Assembly (NCBI GenBank): GCA_045629045.1
Contig: JAZQQM010000008.1
Coordinates: forward strand, 1-58,714
Source of the DNA: JAILLW01 sp045629045
GTDB taxonomy: Bacteria; Bacillota; Clostridia; Lachnospirales; Lachnospiraceae
Length of the DNA: 58,714 nt
Direction: 5' to 3'
The stretch's first letter is position 1, and each line of letters opens with the position of its first letter. Shown one piece after another: positions 51,016-58,714 of this stretch. A program made the position numbers and the translations under genes. The notes under the pieces were generated by a model. That model was not told the origin of the DNA. It searched no databases and worked only from the letters and a program-made list of their open reading frames with translations.

Positions 51016-52224
51016 ATGAATATTGTATTTCACAGATACGGCAGTATAGTTGAACCTGATCTTATTGCCGCATTCAAAAAGTTTAATATAACGGTTATCG
51101 AAGAAGATATGGAGATTACCAATAAGTCCATTGATTCCGATACCCGTATTAAAGTTCTGGGCGAGGCGATTCTTGCCAATAAGCCTGAATTTGTATTCAG
51201 CATTAATTATTTTCCTTATATTTCGTCTATATGCGAGAAACTGTCCGTTAAGTATGTTGCGCTTAGCGTAGACTGCCCCGTGCTTGAAATCTATTCCGAA
51301 ACTATTCACAATTCCTGCAATCGTATATTTTTGTTCGACTATAATCAGTATGAATCAATTAAGGATGAAAATCCTTCGGGAATTTTTTATATGCCTTTGG
51401 GAACAAATACGGAGCGTTGGAACAATGTGCTTGGAGAACCCTCATTTGGAAATATCGAATATAAATATGATGTTTCTTTCGTGGGCTCCTTATATACGGA
51501 AAAATCCCTGTATCGAAACCTTAAACTGGAAGAGTCGGAACAGGGTTATCTTGATGCTCTGCTGGCAGCTCAGAAGCTGCTGGGAGGTCTTTCGATTTTT
51601 AATGAGATTGTAAAGGATGAAAAACCGAGAAAGCGAATAATCGAAGCTATACGCAAAGGGGATTCCGAATTCTTTGATAAATATTCCATAGATGATCCTG
51701 TTATTGATATTAATACATATGCCGCGATTGAGAATATTATGGGCTTTGAATTATCGGCCCGGGACAGAATAGAATTATTTAATTATCTGGGGAACAAAAA
51801 TATAAAAATCGATTTATTTACCAGAAGTTCAAATGACGGAATTATAAGCGATAATCTTAAGATACATGAGGGCGTGACAACACATGAAGGAATGCCTGAT
51901 ATCTTTAGACATTCCAAGATAAATATTAATCATACAATGCGCTGCATAGAAACCGGCCTGCCTCAGAGAATATGGGATATTATGGGCTGTGGTGGATTGC
52001 TGCTTACCAATTATCAGGCAGAAATCCCGGAGTATTTCGAAATTGGTGAAGATCTATTATGTTACGAGACAAAGGAAGACTGTCTGCAATTAATCAGTTA
52101 TTTTAAGGACCATGACGAGGAACGGGAAGAAATTGCCCGTAACGGTTATGAGAAGGTTAAGAAACTTCATACATATGAGGTGAGAGTGGCAAGGATTCTT
52201 AAAGAGGTTTTGGAGGAACAGTAA
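51016..52224 (+). CDS. CgeB-like glycosyltransferase 1
   Basis: The 402-residue protein has an N-terminal DUF3880-like part (about 1-160: VFSINYFPYISSICEKL, ALSVDCPVLEIYSET) and a C-terminal glycosyltransferase-like part with NHTMRCIETGLPQRIWDIMG, then YQAEIPEYFEIGEDLL, as in CgeB/YkvP and related GT-B enzymes. The start at 51016 follows AAGGAG by 9 bases; the frame from 50983 is unlikely. Two related genes follow directly, and the flagellar block lies beyond, so sugar transfer onto flagellin or the cell surface is plausible. Confidence 0.8.
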   Translation: MNIVFHRYGSIVEPDLIAAFKKFNITVIEEDMEITNKSIDSDTRIKVLGEAILANKPEFVFSINYFPYISSICEKLSVKYVALSVDCPVLEIYSETIHNSCNRIFLFDYNQYESIKDENPSGIFYMPLGTNTERWNNVLGEPSFGNIEYKYDVSFVGSLYTEKSLYRNLKLEESEQGYLDALLAAQKLLGGLSIFNEIVKDEKPRKRIIEAIRKGDSEFFDKYSIDDPVIDINTYAAIENIMGFELSARDRIELFNYLGNKNIKIDLFTRSSNDGIISDNLKIHEGVTTHEGMPDIFRHSKININHTMRCIETGLPQRIWDIMGCGGLLLTNYQAEIPEYFEIGEDLLCYETKEDCLQLISYFKDHDEEREEIARNGYEKVKKLHTYEVRVARILKEVLEEQ

Positions 52225-53349
52225 TTGGTAATTCTGATTAAAGGGAAACTGGAAACGCTTGATTATTTCATAGATGCAATGGCCCAAGGTCACGATGAGG
52301 TTATGGTCTTTGATATTAACAATCCTGAAGAGACGTTGCTGCCTATCGTGGATAAGATTGATAAAGACACGCTGGTTGTTACTTTTAATAATCTGGGGAC
52401 TTCTTTTGATATTTGGAAGAGCCGCGGAGCAAAGATTGTTAATATAATGGTAGATCATCCGGCGTTTTATATACCTGTAATAAGCAGAGATTATTATACG
52501 GGATATTACGGAGCGTGCATTGACAGATACCATGCGGATTATTTGAAAGAATTATTTCCTACGGTTGAGAAATCATTTTTGTTTTTACCCCATGGTGGTA
52601 TGGACAAAGGCGGAATGAATTATGATAAAGATATAGATATTTTGTATGCGGGAAGTTTCTTTAATGATGACGATATTAATTTTCCACCGTTGCCTTTTGA
52701 ACACGATTCACAACAGTTTTATAAGTTCTTGTTGGAATATTATAAGAATGATTCAAATAAAGAACCACAGGATGTTGTAAAAGCGTATACACAGTATTAT
52801 GGGTATACGTTTTCGGTTGAAGAATACCTTGTGCTTACGGAATATGTACTAAAGACAATGGGAGTGGCTTTTCAGGCAATTCGAAGAAAACGCCTGATAG
52901 AAGAACTGGCTATGGTAGGAATGAAAATACATATTTGCGGTGATGATGGATGGAAAGAAGTGACGGATAAATATCCTGATAACATTACATTTCATGGAAA
53001 ATTTTCTCCCGATGAATGCATGGATATGATTTGCCGAAGTAAGGTGTTAATTAACGACCATCCGAATTTTGCTTCCGGCGCCCATGAACGTGTATTTAAC
53101 GGAATGCTTAACGGAACTGTGGTATTAAGCAATTACAGCGAGTATTTGGGCGAGAGGTTCGTTGATAATAAAGATATTTTATTTTGGAACGGTATGAATT
53201 ATGTCGAGGCTGTTAATAAGGTAAAAACAGTTTTGGAAGATGAATCCCTTCGGGACGGAATAGTTCGGAACGCTTATGCAAAGGTTCAAAAGGATACATG
53301 GAGCGACAGACTAAGTGAAATTACTTCTATATTTATGGGGCGCCAATAA
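52225..53349 (+). CDS. CgeB-like glycosyltransferase 2 (divergent)
   Basis: A 374-residue relative of the flanking genes, more divergent. N-terminal part with DHPAFYIPVISRDYYTGYYG, C-terminal part with ISRSK-like CRSKVLINDHPNFASGAHER and FNGMLNGTVVLSNYSEYLG, the donor-binding end of GT-B enzymes. The TTG start is the first codon after the preceding stop, with GGAGG 8 bases upstream, so translation is coupled. The 3' end overlaps the next gene by 35 bases. Confidence 0.75.
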   Translation: MVILIKGKLETLDYFIDAMAQGHDEVMVFDINNPEETLLPIVDKIDKDTLVVTFNNLGTSFDIWKSRGAKIVNIMVDHPAFYIPVISRDYYTGYYGACIDRYHADYLKELFPTVEKSFLFLPHGGMDKGGMNYDKDIDILYAGSFFNDDDINFPPLPFEHDSQQFYKFLLEYYKNDSNKEPQDVVKAYTQYYGYTFSVEEYLVLTEYVLKTMGVAFQAIRRKRLIEELAMVGMKIHICGDDGWKEVTDKYPDNITFHGKFSPDECMDMICRSKVLINDHPNFASGAHERVFNGMLNGTVVLSNYSEYLGERFVDNKDILFWNGMNYVEAVNKVKTVLEDESLRDGIVRNAYAKVQKDTWSDRLSEITSIFMGRQ

Positions 53350-54475
53350 CGAGGAAGTGCTTCGCAAGAATTTAATCAAATCCGGTCATGAGATAATCAC
53401 TTTTAGTCAAAAGTGTATGAATTATACCCGTGACATTGATTTGGCCCAAAAGATGATAATGAAGATAAATGAAGTTCATGCCGAAGGTGTGATTTCGTTT
53501 AATTACTTTCCGATTATTTCCATGGTGTGTGATGCAACCAAGACCACATATTATTCCTGGGTTTATGACTGCCCGCACTTTACGCTTTATGCAAAAACAC
53601 TGTCTCTGCCCTGCAACCGAATCGGAATATTTGATAAGTCTATGGCTGATGCTTTAAAGGCCCGTGGAATTAATACTGTATTTCATCTGCCACTAGCAGC
53701 CTCGGTTGAAGAATTTGATGAGGCGATAATAAGGAACCGAAAGAAACTTGTCTCCAATGACGAATACAAATATGATGTTTCCTTTGTGGGTTCACTATAT
53801 ACGGATGAACATAATTATTTTGATATGCTTTATCCCAATGAGGTTCCCACATCTGTTACTTCATATATAGAGAAATATTCCGGACAGTATAACCTGACAC
53901 CTTCCTATGAAGATATAGCCGAAGATGATCTGGTGGGCGCTGCGGTTGCTATGAACAGTCTGGGACTTGCGCTCGGAGAAGATTATAATGATGAGCCACT
54001 TGATATTCTTATGCCGTCGGTATTTGAGAAGAAACTTACGATTATGGAACGTGACAGGCTCCTTCATGAAATAGCTGCAGATCAAAGTATACGCTTTGGA
54101 CTGTATACCGGGTCCAAAACTGATATTAAGAATTACGGGACCTGCGGATATTCGGATATGATGCCATGTGTATTTAATGCAAGCAGGATAAACTTAAATA
54201 TTTCGTTAAGAAGCATTCATTCGGGGGTGCCACTTAGAGTGATGGATATTATGGCAGCAGGAGGATTTGTTCTTAGTAATTACCAACCGGAAATAGCCGA
54301 ATTATTCAAAGAAGATAAAGAAGTGGTAATGTTTCGAGATCTGGATGAAGCTATGGACAAAATTCATTACTATTTGGAATATGAGGAAGAGCGCAATAAA
54401 ATAGCTGCCTTGGGAACCAAAGCAGCTAAAGAAAGATTTAAATATTCTGCGCAATTGAAAAAACTGGTTTTGTAA
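53315..54475 (+). CDS. CgeB-like glycosyltransferase 3
   Basis: The 386-residue protein resembles gene 1: both have YKYDVSFVGSLYT in the centre, YDCPHFTLYAKTL or DCPVLEIYSET before it, and MDIMAAGGFVLSNYQPEI or the gene 1 equivalent at the C-terminus. The start is GTG 53315, which overlaps the previous gene by 35 bases; the resulting MKLLLYLWGANNEEVLRKN fits the family N-terminus. Its stop abuts the stop of the convergent GT11 gene without a terminator. Confidence 0.75.
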   Translation: MKLLLYLWGANNEEVLRKNLIKSGHEIITFSQKCMNYTRDIDLAQKMIMKINEVHAEGVISFNYFPIISMVCDATKTTYYSWVYDCPHFTLYAKTLSLPCNRIGIFDKSMADALKARGINTVFHLPLAASVEEFDEAIIRNRKKLVSNDEYKYDVSFVGSLYTDEHNYFDMLYPNEVPTSVTSYIEKYSGQYNLTPSYEDIAEDDLVGAAVAMNSLGLALGEDYNDEPLDILMPSVFEKKLTIMERDRLLHEIAADQSIRFGLYTGSKTDIKNYGTCGYSDMMPCVFNASRINLNISLRSIHSGVPLRVMDIMAAGGFVLSNYQPEIAELFKEDKEVVMFRDLDEAMDKIHYYLEYEEERNKIAALGTKAAKERFKYSAQLKKLVL

Positions 54476-55366
54476 TTACAGTTCTCTATATGAAAGCGGG
54501 TTAATGTAAAATTGCAAATTGGTATTAAGCAAAGCTGAAAGATAGCAGAATGAGCTGTTGGACATAATAAGTCCTTTGCACATACTCATAAGCTGCATAT
54601 CGATGTAGTTTACTATTGAAGAATTACCTTTTACGAAAACAACTTCGTTGGGCACGGACAAACCTAATTCTTCTATATGGTCTTCGCACCATTTAATGTC
54701 ATCGGAAAACACGAAAAAGGTGACCTCGGGATAGGGTTCGAGAATTTGCGAAATAGAAGTTTTATAGTAATCCGGTGTGAGGGCAACTCCTAATTTAATG
54801 AAGTCACCGCATCTTATGTGAATGCCTACGGAAAGTGTACTTTTAATTTTATTCTCGTAGGATTTGTTAAGTTCATCCGTTATGGGTGCAAAGGACAGTT
54901 CTTCGAGGAATAAGTCCTTATACGTGGAGAACCAGTTTTTGTTAATCCAATAGCCGAAGTAGTATAGGAAGTCACCCTGAACGTCCAAAACTTCCGGATG
55001 ATATTTGTTACAGGGCAGGGTTAATACTTCACCGTGGAAGGGGTTATCTGTTCTGTAATTTGAGGCTTCGGATATCATTTTGATAGGGAATCCAAGATCC
55101 AGCATGGTTTGAGCGGTCCCGATACCGTTTTTTCGGTTTTCGATGAAAACGTCCCATACGTCGGAATCAAACTGCTGACTAAGCAAATTGGGTTTTAGAC
55201 CAAAAACCTTGTCAAGTTCATAACCGTTGTGGGCGTTTTTGAAAAAGAAAAAGGAATCATCAAGATACCAGGTATGCAGGTCATTGCTTTTCAATTGGGC
55301 ATAACGGTAAAAGATATACTGGAATACCTGGTTGGCAAGACCGCCGTTTAAATACTGAATTCGCAT
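54476..55366 (-). CDS. GT11-type fucosyltransferase
   Basis: The 296-residue protein has the family start IQYLNGGLANQVFQYIFY, the motif HIRCGDF (His183, Arg185, Asp188), which matches the HxRxxD donor-binding motif of alpha-1,2-fucosyltransferases, and the C-terminal SNSSFCYLSALLN block. GT11 enzymes transfer fucose (or a related sugar) from a GDP donor. On the opposite strand between three CgeB-like genes and the flagellar block, it may complete a surface or flagellin glycan. Confidence 0.85.
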   Translation of the reverse strand: MRIQYLNGGLANQVFQYIFYRYAQLKSNDLHTWYLDDSFFFFKNAHNGYELDKVFGLKPNLLSQQFDSDVWDVFIENRKNGIGTAQTMLDLGFPIKMISEASNYRTDNPFHGEVLTLPCNKYHPEVLDVQGDFLYYFGYWINKNWFSTYKDLFLEELSFAPITDELNKSYENKIKSTLSVGIHIRCGDFIKLGVALTPDYYKTSISQILEPYPEVTFFVFSDDIKWCEDHIEELGLSVPNEVVFVKGNSSIVNYIDMQLMSMCKGLIMSNSSFCYLSALLNTNLQFYINPLSYREL

Positions 55367-55463
55367 AGTTAGTTTTACCTCATTTGGGTGTATTTATAAG
55401 TATACAGTACCAAAAAAAGTTACCTTTGGGTAAAAAATAATTAAATTTTTTTTAATTTATCTA

Positions 55464-55490
55464 TAAAGTATATAAAAATTGTTCCGATAT
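55464..55490 (+). promoter_or_regulatory. SigD-type promoter of the flaG-fliD operon
   Basis: TAAA (55464-55467), exactly 15 bases, TCCGATAT (55483-55490), against the consensus TAAA-15-GCCGATAT: one mismatch in twelve. It lies 110 bp upstream of flaG. Confidence 0.88.
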
Positions 55491-55515
55491 ATATGTCAGA
55501 TAACAAGGGCTGTCT

Positions 55516-55593
55516 ATATGTGCACGTCGCGCGGATACACATATCAAGCATGCCAAATAGCAATATTGATGTATTGGATTCACATGGAGGTGA
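55516..55593 (+). promoter_or_regulatory. flaG leader with two GGA-bearing hairpins
   Basis: ATATGTG (55516-55522) pairs with CACATAT (55538-55544) around a 15-base loop holding GCGCGGAT (GGA at 55533-55535). A second hairpin TCAC-ATGGAG-GTGA (55580-55593) places the ribosome binding site GGAGG in its loop and right arm. This is similar in sequence to the hairpin before the right-edge flagellin (CACACGGAGGTGAC). GGA in the loop is the core of a CsrA binding site. Confidence 0.5.
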
Positions 55594-55599
55594 TTTATT

Positions 55600-56058
55600 A
55601 TGGCAATCGAACCTATCAGCAGTGCAATGACTTACCAGGCACAACAAACACCTGCAGCTAAGCCTACAGCAAAACCCGAAACAGTAGACACGGAGGTTGC
55701 TTTATCGGAATCAACAGTTTCTTTTGATCCTACTACAGCAAAGGTTACAGAATCACAGGAATCGAATTCTCAAGGACAGGATAATAATCAAGGTAAACCG
55801 GAGACTAATACTCAGGCTGTACTTGACTCGGCCCAGGCTACTTCTGACAAAATAAAGAAGGCAGTGGAAGAGATAAATAAGAAAATGAATAATGCTGAGG
55901 CAGTATTCGGAATTCATGAAGAAACTAATTACGTAACAATCAAACTTGTAGATAAAGACACTAAAGAAGTTATCAAAGAGCTTCCGGCCGAAAAGACGCT
56001 TGACATGATCGCAAGAGTTTGGGAAATGGCAGGCATACTGGTCGACGAGAAGAGATAG
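55600..56058 (+). CDS. flaG: FlaG-family flagellar protein
   Basis: A 152-residue protein with a Thr/Gln/Ser-rich disordered N-terminal half and the conserved FlaG C-terminal domain (ETNYVTIKLVDKDTKEVIKE, then KTLDMIARVWEMAGILVDE). FlaG affects filament length and is normally next to fliD. GGAGGTGA lies 9 bases upstream of the ATG. First gene of a five-gene late flagellar operon. Confidence 0.9.
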   Translation: MAIEPISSAMTYQAQQTPAAKPTAKPETVDTEVALSESTVSFDPTTAKVTESQESNSQGQDNNQGKPETNTQAVLDSAQATSDKIKKAVEEINKKMNNAEAVFGIHEETNYVTIKLVDKDTKEVIKELPAEKTLDMIARVWEMAGILVDEKR

Positions 56059-56067
56059 GAGGCTTAT

Positions 56068-57552
56068 ATGGCAACTAACAGAGTAACCGGAATGTATTCC
56101 GGAATTGATACCGAAGGCTTGATTACGCAACTGATGGAAGCTAAGAAAGTTAAGGTTACTGAAGTTCAAAAAGATCAAATGACAATTAAATATAAACAGG
56201 AAGCATGGGATGATCTTAACAAGAAAGTTAAGAATCTGTTCGGTACTATTTCCAATATGAGATATGAATCTTCTTATATGAAAAATAAGACTGATGTTTC
56301 CGACAGTACTTATGCAAGCGTTACAACATCTGATTCGTCAATGATTGCAACTCAGGAACTTGAGGTTAATTCATTGGCACAGACAGCATACCTTACAGGC
56401 GACAAAATTGGTAAAGATACCGATAAGTTTACATCAGGAACTTTGCTTAAGAATATTGATCCCAATTTGGTGGGCCAAACCGTTACAATTACGATGGACG
56501 GTGGTAAGAAGATAGATGTTAAGATTGATGAAAAGACCACATTGGGAAGTTTGACAAATGATTTATCAAAAGCAGGTGTTAATTGTAAGTTTGATGCTTC
56601 AACCCAAAGAATATTCGTAGGATCCAACACATCCGGTAAGGCGGGTAACTTTGAATTTAGCTGTTCCGGTGATGCTCTTGAGACCCTCGGCCTTAATTCC
56701 AAAAATAAGATTGACGGTCAGGATGGAACGATTACTCTTAACGGAGCAACATTTACATCAAGCAATAATGTATATGATATCAATGGCCTTACTATAACCG
56801 CTAAAGCTGAAACCAAAGGTGAAAAAGTCACATTAACAACGGCAAAAGATACAAGTGCTGTCTATGACATGATTAAGAAGTACGTTAAAGAGTACTCTGA
56901 ATTAATGAATGAAATGGATAAGCTCTATAATGCCGATACCAAGACGAAGTATAAGCCTCTTACGGATGAAGAGAAGGCAGCTTTGTCCGACTATGAAATA
57001 GAGCAGTGGGAAACTAAGATGAAGGACCAGATTCTTGCTAAGGATTCATCTATCAGTTCTCTTTCGTCAGCTCTTAAGGAAATAATGAATCAGGGAATAG
57101 AAATTGGCGGAAAGACAATGTATCTGTTTGATTTCGGTGTGGAAACAGGCGGATATTTTGAAACGGCCGATAACGAGAAGAATGCTCTTCATATCATGGG
57201 TGACGCCGACGATTCCTTATACAGCGGAAATGATAATAAACTTCAGCAGATGATAGAATCGGATCCTGATGCGGTTACAAAGTTCTTCAGCCAGCTTAAC
57301 AAGAATTTGTATGAGAGAATGGATAAGATGTCTGCCAGAGTTAACGATACCAGAAGTTACGGAAGCTTCTTTGATGACATCAAGCTAAAAAATGATTACT
57401 CTGACTATACAACTAAGATAGCTGATATGGAGGATAAACTGGCCAAGTACGAGGACAAGTGGTATGACAAATTCGCCGCTATGGAGTCTGCAATGGCTAA
57501 GATGCAGTCTAATCAGAATGCAATTGCCGGTTTGTTCGGCGGAGGAAATTAA
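56068..57552 (+). CDS. fliD: Flagellar filament cap protein FliD
   Basis: The 494-residue protein has the FliD N-terminal helix (GMYSGIDTEGLITQLMEAKK), the D1-D3 part with repeated beta-rich blocks (KDTSAVYDMIKKYVKEYSELMNEMD is the C-terminal D0/D1 return), and a coiled C-terminal end (YDKFAAMESAMAKMQSNQNAIAGLFGG). FliD caps the filament and supports flagellin polymerisation outside the cell. AGGAGG precedes the ATG; 9 bp after flaG. Confidence 0.95.
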   Translation: MATNRVTGMYSGIDTEGLITQLMEAKKVKVTEVQKDQMTIKYKQEAWDDLNKKVKNLFGTISNMRYESSYMKNKTDVSDSTYASVTTSDSSMIATQELEVNSLAQTAYLTGDKIGKDTDKFTSGTLLKNIDPNLVGQTVTITMDGGKKIDVKIDEKTTLGSLTNDLSKAGVNCKFDASTQRIFVGSNTSGKAGNFEFSCSGDALETLGLNSKNKIDGQDGTITLNGATFTSSNNVYDINGLTITAKAETKGEKVTLTTAKDTSAVYDMIKKYVKEYSELMNEMDKLYNADTKTKYKPLTDEEKAALSDYEIEQWETKMKDQILAKDSSISSLSSALKEIMNQGIEIGGKTMYLFDFGVETGGYFETADNEKNALHIMGDADDSLYSGNDNKLQQMIESDPDAVTKFFSQLNKNLYERMDKMSARVNDTRSYGSFFDDIKLKNDYSDYTTKIADMEDKLAKYEDKWYDKFAAMESAMAKMQSNQNAIAGLFGGGN

Positions 57553-57571
57553 TCTTCGGAGGTTAAGATAA

Positions 57572-57958
57572 ATGGCTTTACCCAACGCTTATGCTCAATA
57601 TAAAAATTCCAAAATTCTGACAGCTTCACCGGCTGAATTAACATTGATGCTTTACGAAGGCGCTATCAAATTTTGTAATATTGCAATAGAGGGTTGCAAA
57701 GAGAAAAATATTGAAAAAGCGCATACTCATATAGTTAAAGTTGAGAGGATTATTGACTATTTGCGTATTACACTTGATATGAAGTATCCTGTAGCTAAAG
57801 AGTATGAGAAAATATATACTTATCTTAGTTCAAGACTGGTACAGGCTAACCTAAAGAAGGATGCGGAAATATTGGAAGAGGTAAACACACATCTTCATTC
57901 CGTAAGAGATACCTGGAAGGAAGTAATGCGACTTAACGGACAAGGACCCAAAGCATGA
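57572..57958 (+). CDS. fliS: Flagellin chaperone FliS
   Basis: The 128-residue size is standard. FliS features: ANAYAQYKNSKILTASPAELTLMLYEGAIKFCN near the start (MLYEGAIKF), IVKVERIIDYLRITLDMKYP and the final helix LHSVRDTWKEVM. FliS binds unfolded flagellin in the cytoplasm and delivers it to the export apparatus. Its stop overlaps the next start (ATGA). Confidence 0.95.
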   Translation: MALPNAYAQYKNSKILTASPAELTLMLYEGAIKFCNIAIEGCKEKNIEKAHTHIVKVERIIDYLRITLDMKYPVAKEYEKIYTYLSSRLVQANLKKDAEILEEVNTHLHSVRDTWKEVMRLNGQGPKA

Positions 57959-58431
57959 GTAAAGAGTATATTATTGCTTTAAAAGAAAGCCTTGAGAAGA
58001 AACTTAAGGTTCTCGATGAAACATACAGAATTTGTCAAATGCAGTTTGATATTATATCGGGCAATGATCCTGATTATGATGAATTTGACAGACTGTTTGA
58101 TGACAAAGAAATATGTATCGAAAAGATATCCAAGCTTGATGAGGGCTTTGAGATAGTATATGAGAGGGTTTCGGAAGAATTAAAAGCCAATTCCGGAGAG
58201 TATTCCGAGGCAATAGCACAGATGAAAGGGCTTATTACTCAGATTACCGAAGTGAGTACTTCCATAAGTGCCTTGGAAGAACGAATTAAAAACGGCGTAT
58301 CGGACGCACTTATTAAAGAACGCAAGGGAATAGCCGATACCAAGAGATCTGTCAATGTTGCAATGAATTATTATAAGAATATGACAGGCACCGGTATTCC
58401 GGATTCCATGTATATGGATAAGAAAAAATAA
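57955..58431 (+). CDS. FliT/FlgN-like flagellar chaperone candidate
   Basis: A 158-residue all-helical protein: MSKEYIIALKESLEKKLKVL, a second helix with FDRLFDDKEICIEKISKLDEG, and a third with TQITEVSTSISALEERIKN. Size, helical layout and position after fliS suggest a FliT/FlgN-type export chaperone, though sequence identity to those is not clear by eye. The ATG overlaps the fliS stop. After its stop 58432-58465 is AT-rich with no terminator hairpin. Confidence 0.65.
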   Translation: MSKEYIIALKESLEKKLKVLDETYRICQMQFDIISGNDPDYDEFDRLFDDKEICIEKISKLDEGFEIVYERVSEELKANSGEYSEAIAQMKGLITQITEVSTSISALEERIKNGVSDALIKERKGIADTKRSVNVAMNYYKNMTGTGIPDSMYMDKKK

Positions 58432-58465
58432 ATTTAAAAAATTTAAAAAATTGTAATTTAGGTAT

Positions 58466-58492
58466 TAAGTATTCGGAAAGTACTTCCGATAC
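58466..58492 (+). promoter_or_regulatory. SigD-type promoter of flagellin
   Basis: TAAG (58466-58469), exactly 15 bases, TCCGATAC (58485-58492). The -35 differs from the consensus TAAA in one base, the -10 from GCCGATAA in two. The promoter lies within a near-palindrome GTATTCGGAA / TTCCGATAC (58469-58492). Confidence 0.8.
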
Positions 58493-58503
58493 ATAATATA
58501 CAA

Positions 58504-58568
58504 GAAGCAATAGTGCTTCATTTTACAATTGAGGTCACACGGAGGTGACTATTCATTTATCAAGGAGG
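58504..58568 (+). promoter_or_regulatory. Flagellin leader with CsrA-type hairpin
   Basis: GAAGCA-ATAG-TGCTTC (58504-58519) is a short hairpin. GTCAC-ACGGAG-GTGAC (58534-58549) is a second one with GGA at 58541-58543 in the loop, and AAGGAGG (58562-58568) is the ribosome binding site with another GGA. Two GGA sites, one in a hairpin loop and one in the ribosome binding site, is the layout by which CsrA represses flagellin translation in Bacillus. Confidence 0.55.
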
Positions 58569-58576
58569 ATAAAAAT

Positions 58577-58714
58577 ATGGTAGTACAGCACAATTTACAG
58601 GCAATGAACTCTAACAGAATGTTGAACGTCAACACTCAGTCACAGTCTAAGTCGACTGAGAAGTTATCTTCAGGTTACAAGATTAACCGTGCAGCAGATG
58701 ATGCAGCAGGACTT
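58577..58714 (+). CDS. Flagellin, N-terminal part (cut by right edge)
   Basis: The first 46 codons read MVVQHNLQAMNSNRMLNVN, then SKSTEKLSSGYKINRAADDAAGL, a normal flagellin N-terminus. The ribosome binding site AAGGAGG is ideal. The rest lies outside the window, so its length is unknown. It follows the standard flaG-fliD-fliS order and probably encodes the main filament protein, in contrast to the giant flagellin at 5869. Confidence 0.93.
   Translation, partial: MVVQHNLQAMNSNRMLNVNTQSQSKSTEKLSSGYKINRAADDAAGL

Overview
The window reads like a chromosome segment of a motile, low-GC, Gram-positive anaerobe, most likely a member of the Lachnospiraceae (Butyrivibrio/Roseburia-like). The reasons are strong AGGAGG ribosome binding sites, SigD-type flagellar promoters, LysR-flanked metabolic genes, a Firmicute-style flagellar late-gene block (flaG-fliD-fliS-fliT-like-flagellin), a DUF6033-like protein and a type VII-like WXG100 locus. 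No rRNA, tRNA, CRISPR array or intact mobile element was seen. Genus-level placement is inference.

Layout, left to right. (1) 1-5400: a two-component system on the minus strand faces an ABC-2 efflux operon (ATPase, two permeases, S41-type membrane protease), resembling antimicrobial-peptide sensing and immunity modules. (2) 5400-9900: a 1068-residue GTG-start flagellin with a huge central insert, flanked by gene debris (an AAA/DUF4143 fragment, a headless ORF, a frameshifted LuxR-type regulator). (3) 9950-13250: a secreted protein of unknown function, a small ORF, an orphan glycerol kinase and a small membrane protein. (4) 13380-26475: a hybrid kinase (HK-REC-HPt) with its response regulator, then an ESX/T7SS-like operon. 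The operon holds a coiled-coil single-pass membrane protein, an FHA-containing EssC-type triple ATPase, a YukD/EsaB-like protein, five WXG100 proteins, a WXG-like tailed membrane protein and a lipoprotein. The classical partners EssA, EssB and EsaA are not recognisable. (5) 26470-29820 minus: GT-D glycosyltransferase, OPT transporter and PqqD-like protein in one operon. (6) 29850-33000: five copies of a 31-bp TGTGAC...GTCACA element around a YgjV-like protein and a LysR/O-acetylhomoserine sulfhydrylase pair. (7) 33000-36830: three membrane proteins (two with zinc ribbons) and an HD-GYP protein with a degenerate GGDEF tail. (8) 36830-40930: two coiled-coil/DUF6033-like genes behind a perfect SigD promoter, then a LysR gene and a divergent CofE-like ligase. 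(9) 41000-50900: a MacAB-like ABC system, a heterodimeric ABC exporter, an SPFH protein and a voltage-gated K+ channel. (10) 51000-58714: three CgeB-like glycosyltransferases, a GT11 fucosyltransferase and the flagellar block, running into an ordinary flagellin cut by the right edge.

Two themes stand out. The first is the streamlined T7SS-like locus, preceded by a phosphorelay and by a perfect 13-bp inverted repeat containing two AGTATACT palindromes. The second is a flagellar regulon spread across the window: SigD-like promoters at five places, and hairpins with GGA in the loop (CsrA-type) in the leaders of flaG, the right-edge flagellin and, unexpectedly, the unknown gene pair at 36917-38664. 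Convergent neighbours repeatedly abut or overlap at their stops with no terminator between them. All functional statements come from reading motifs and context; no database search was run.
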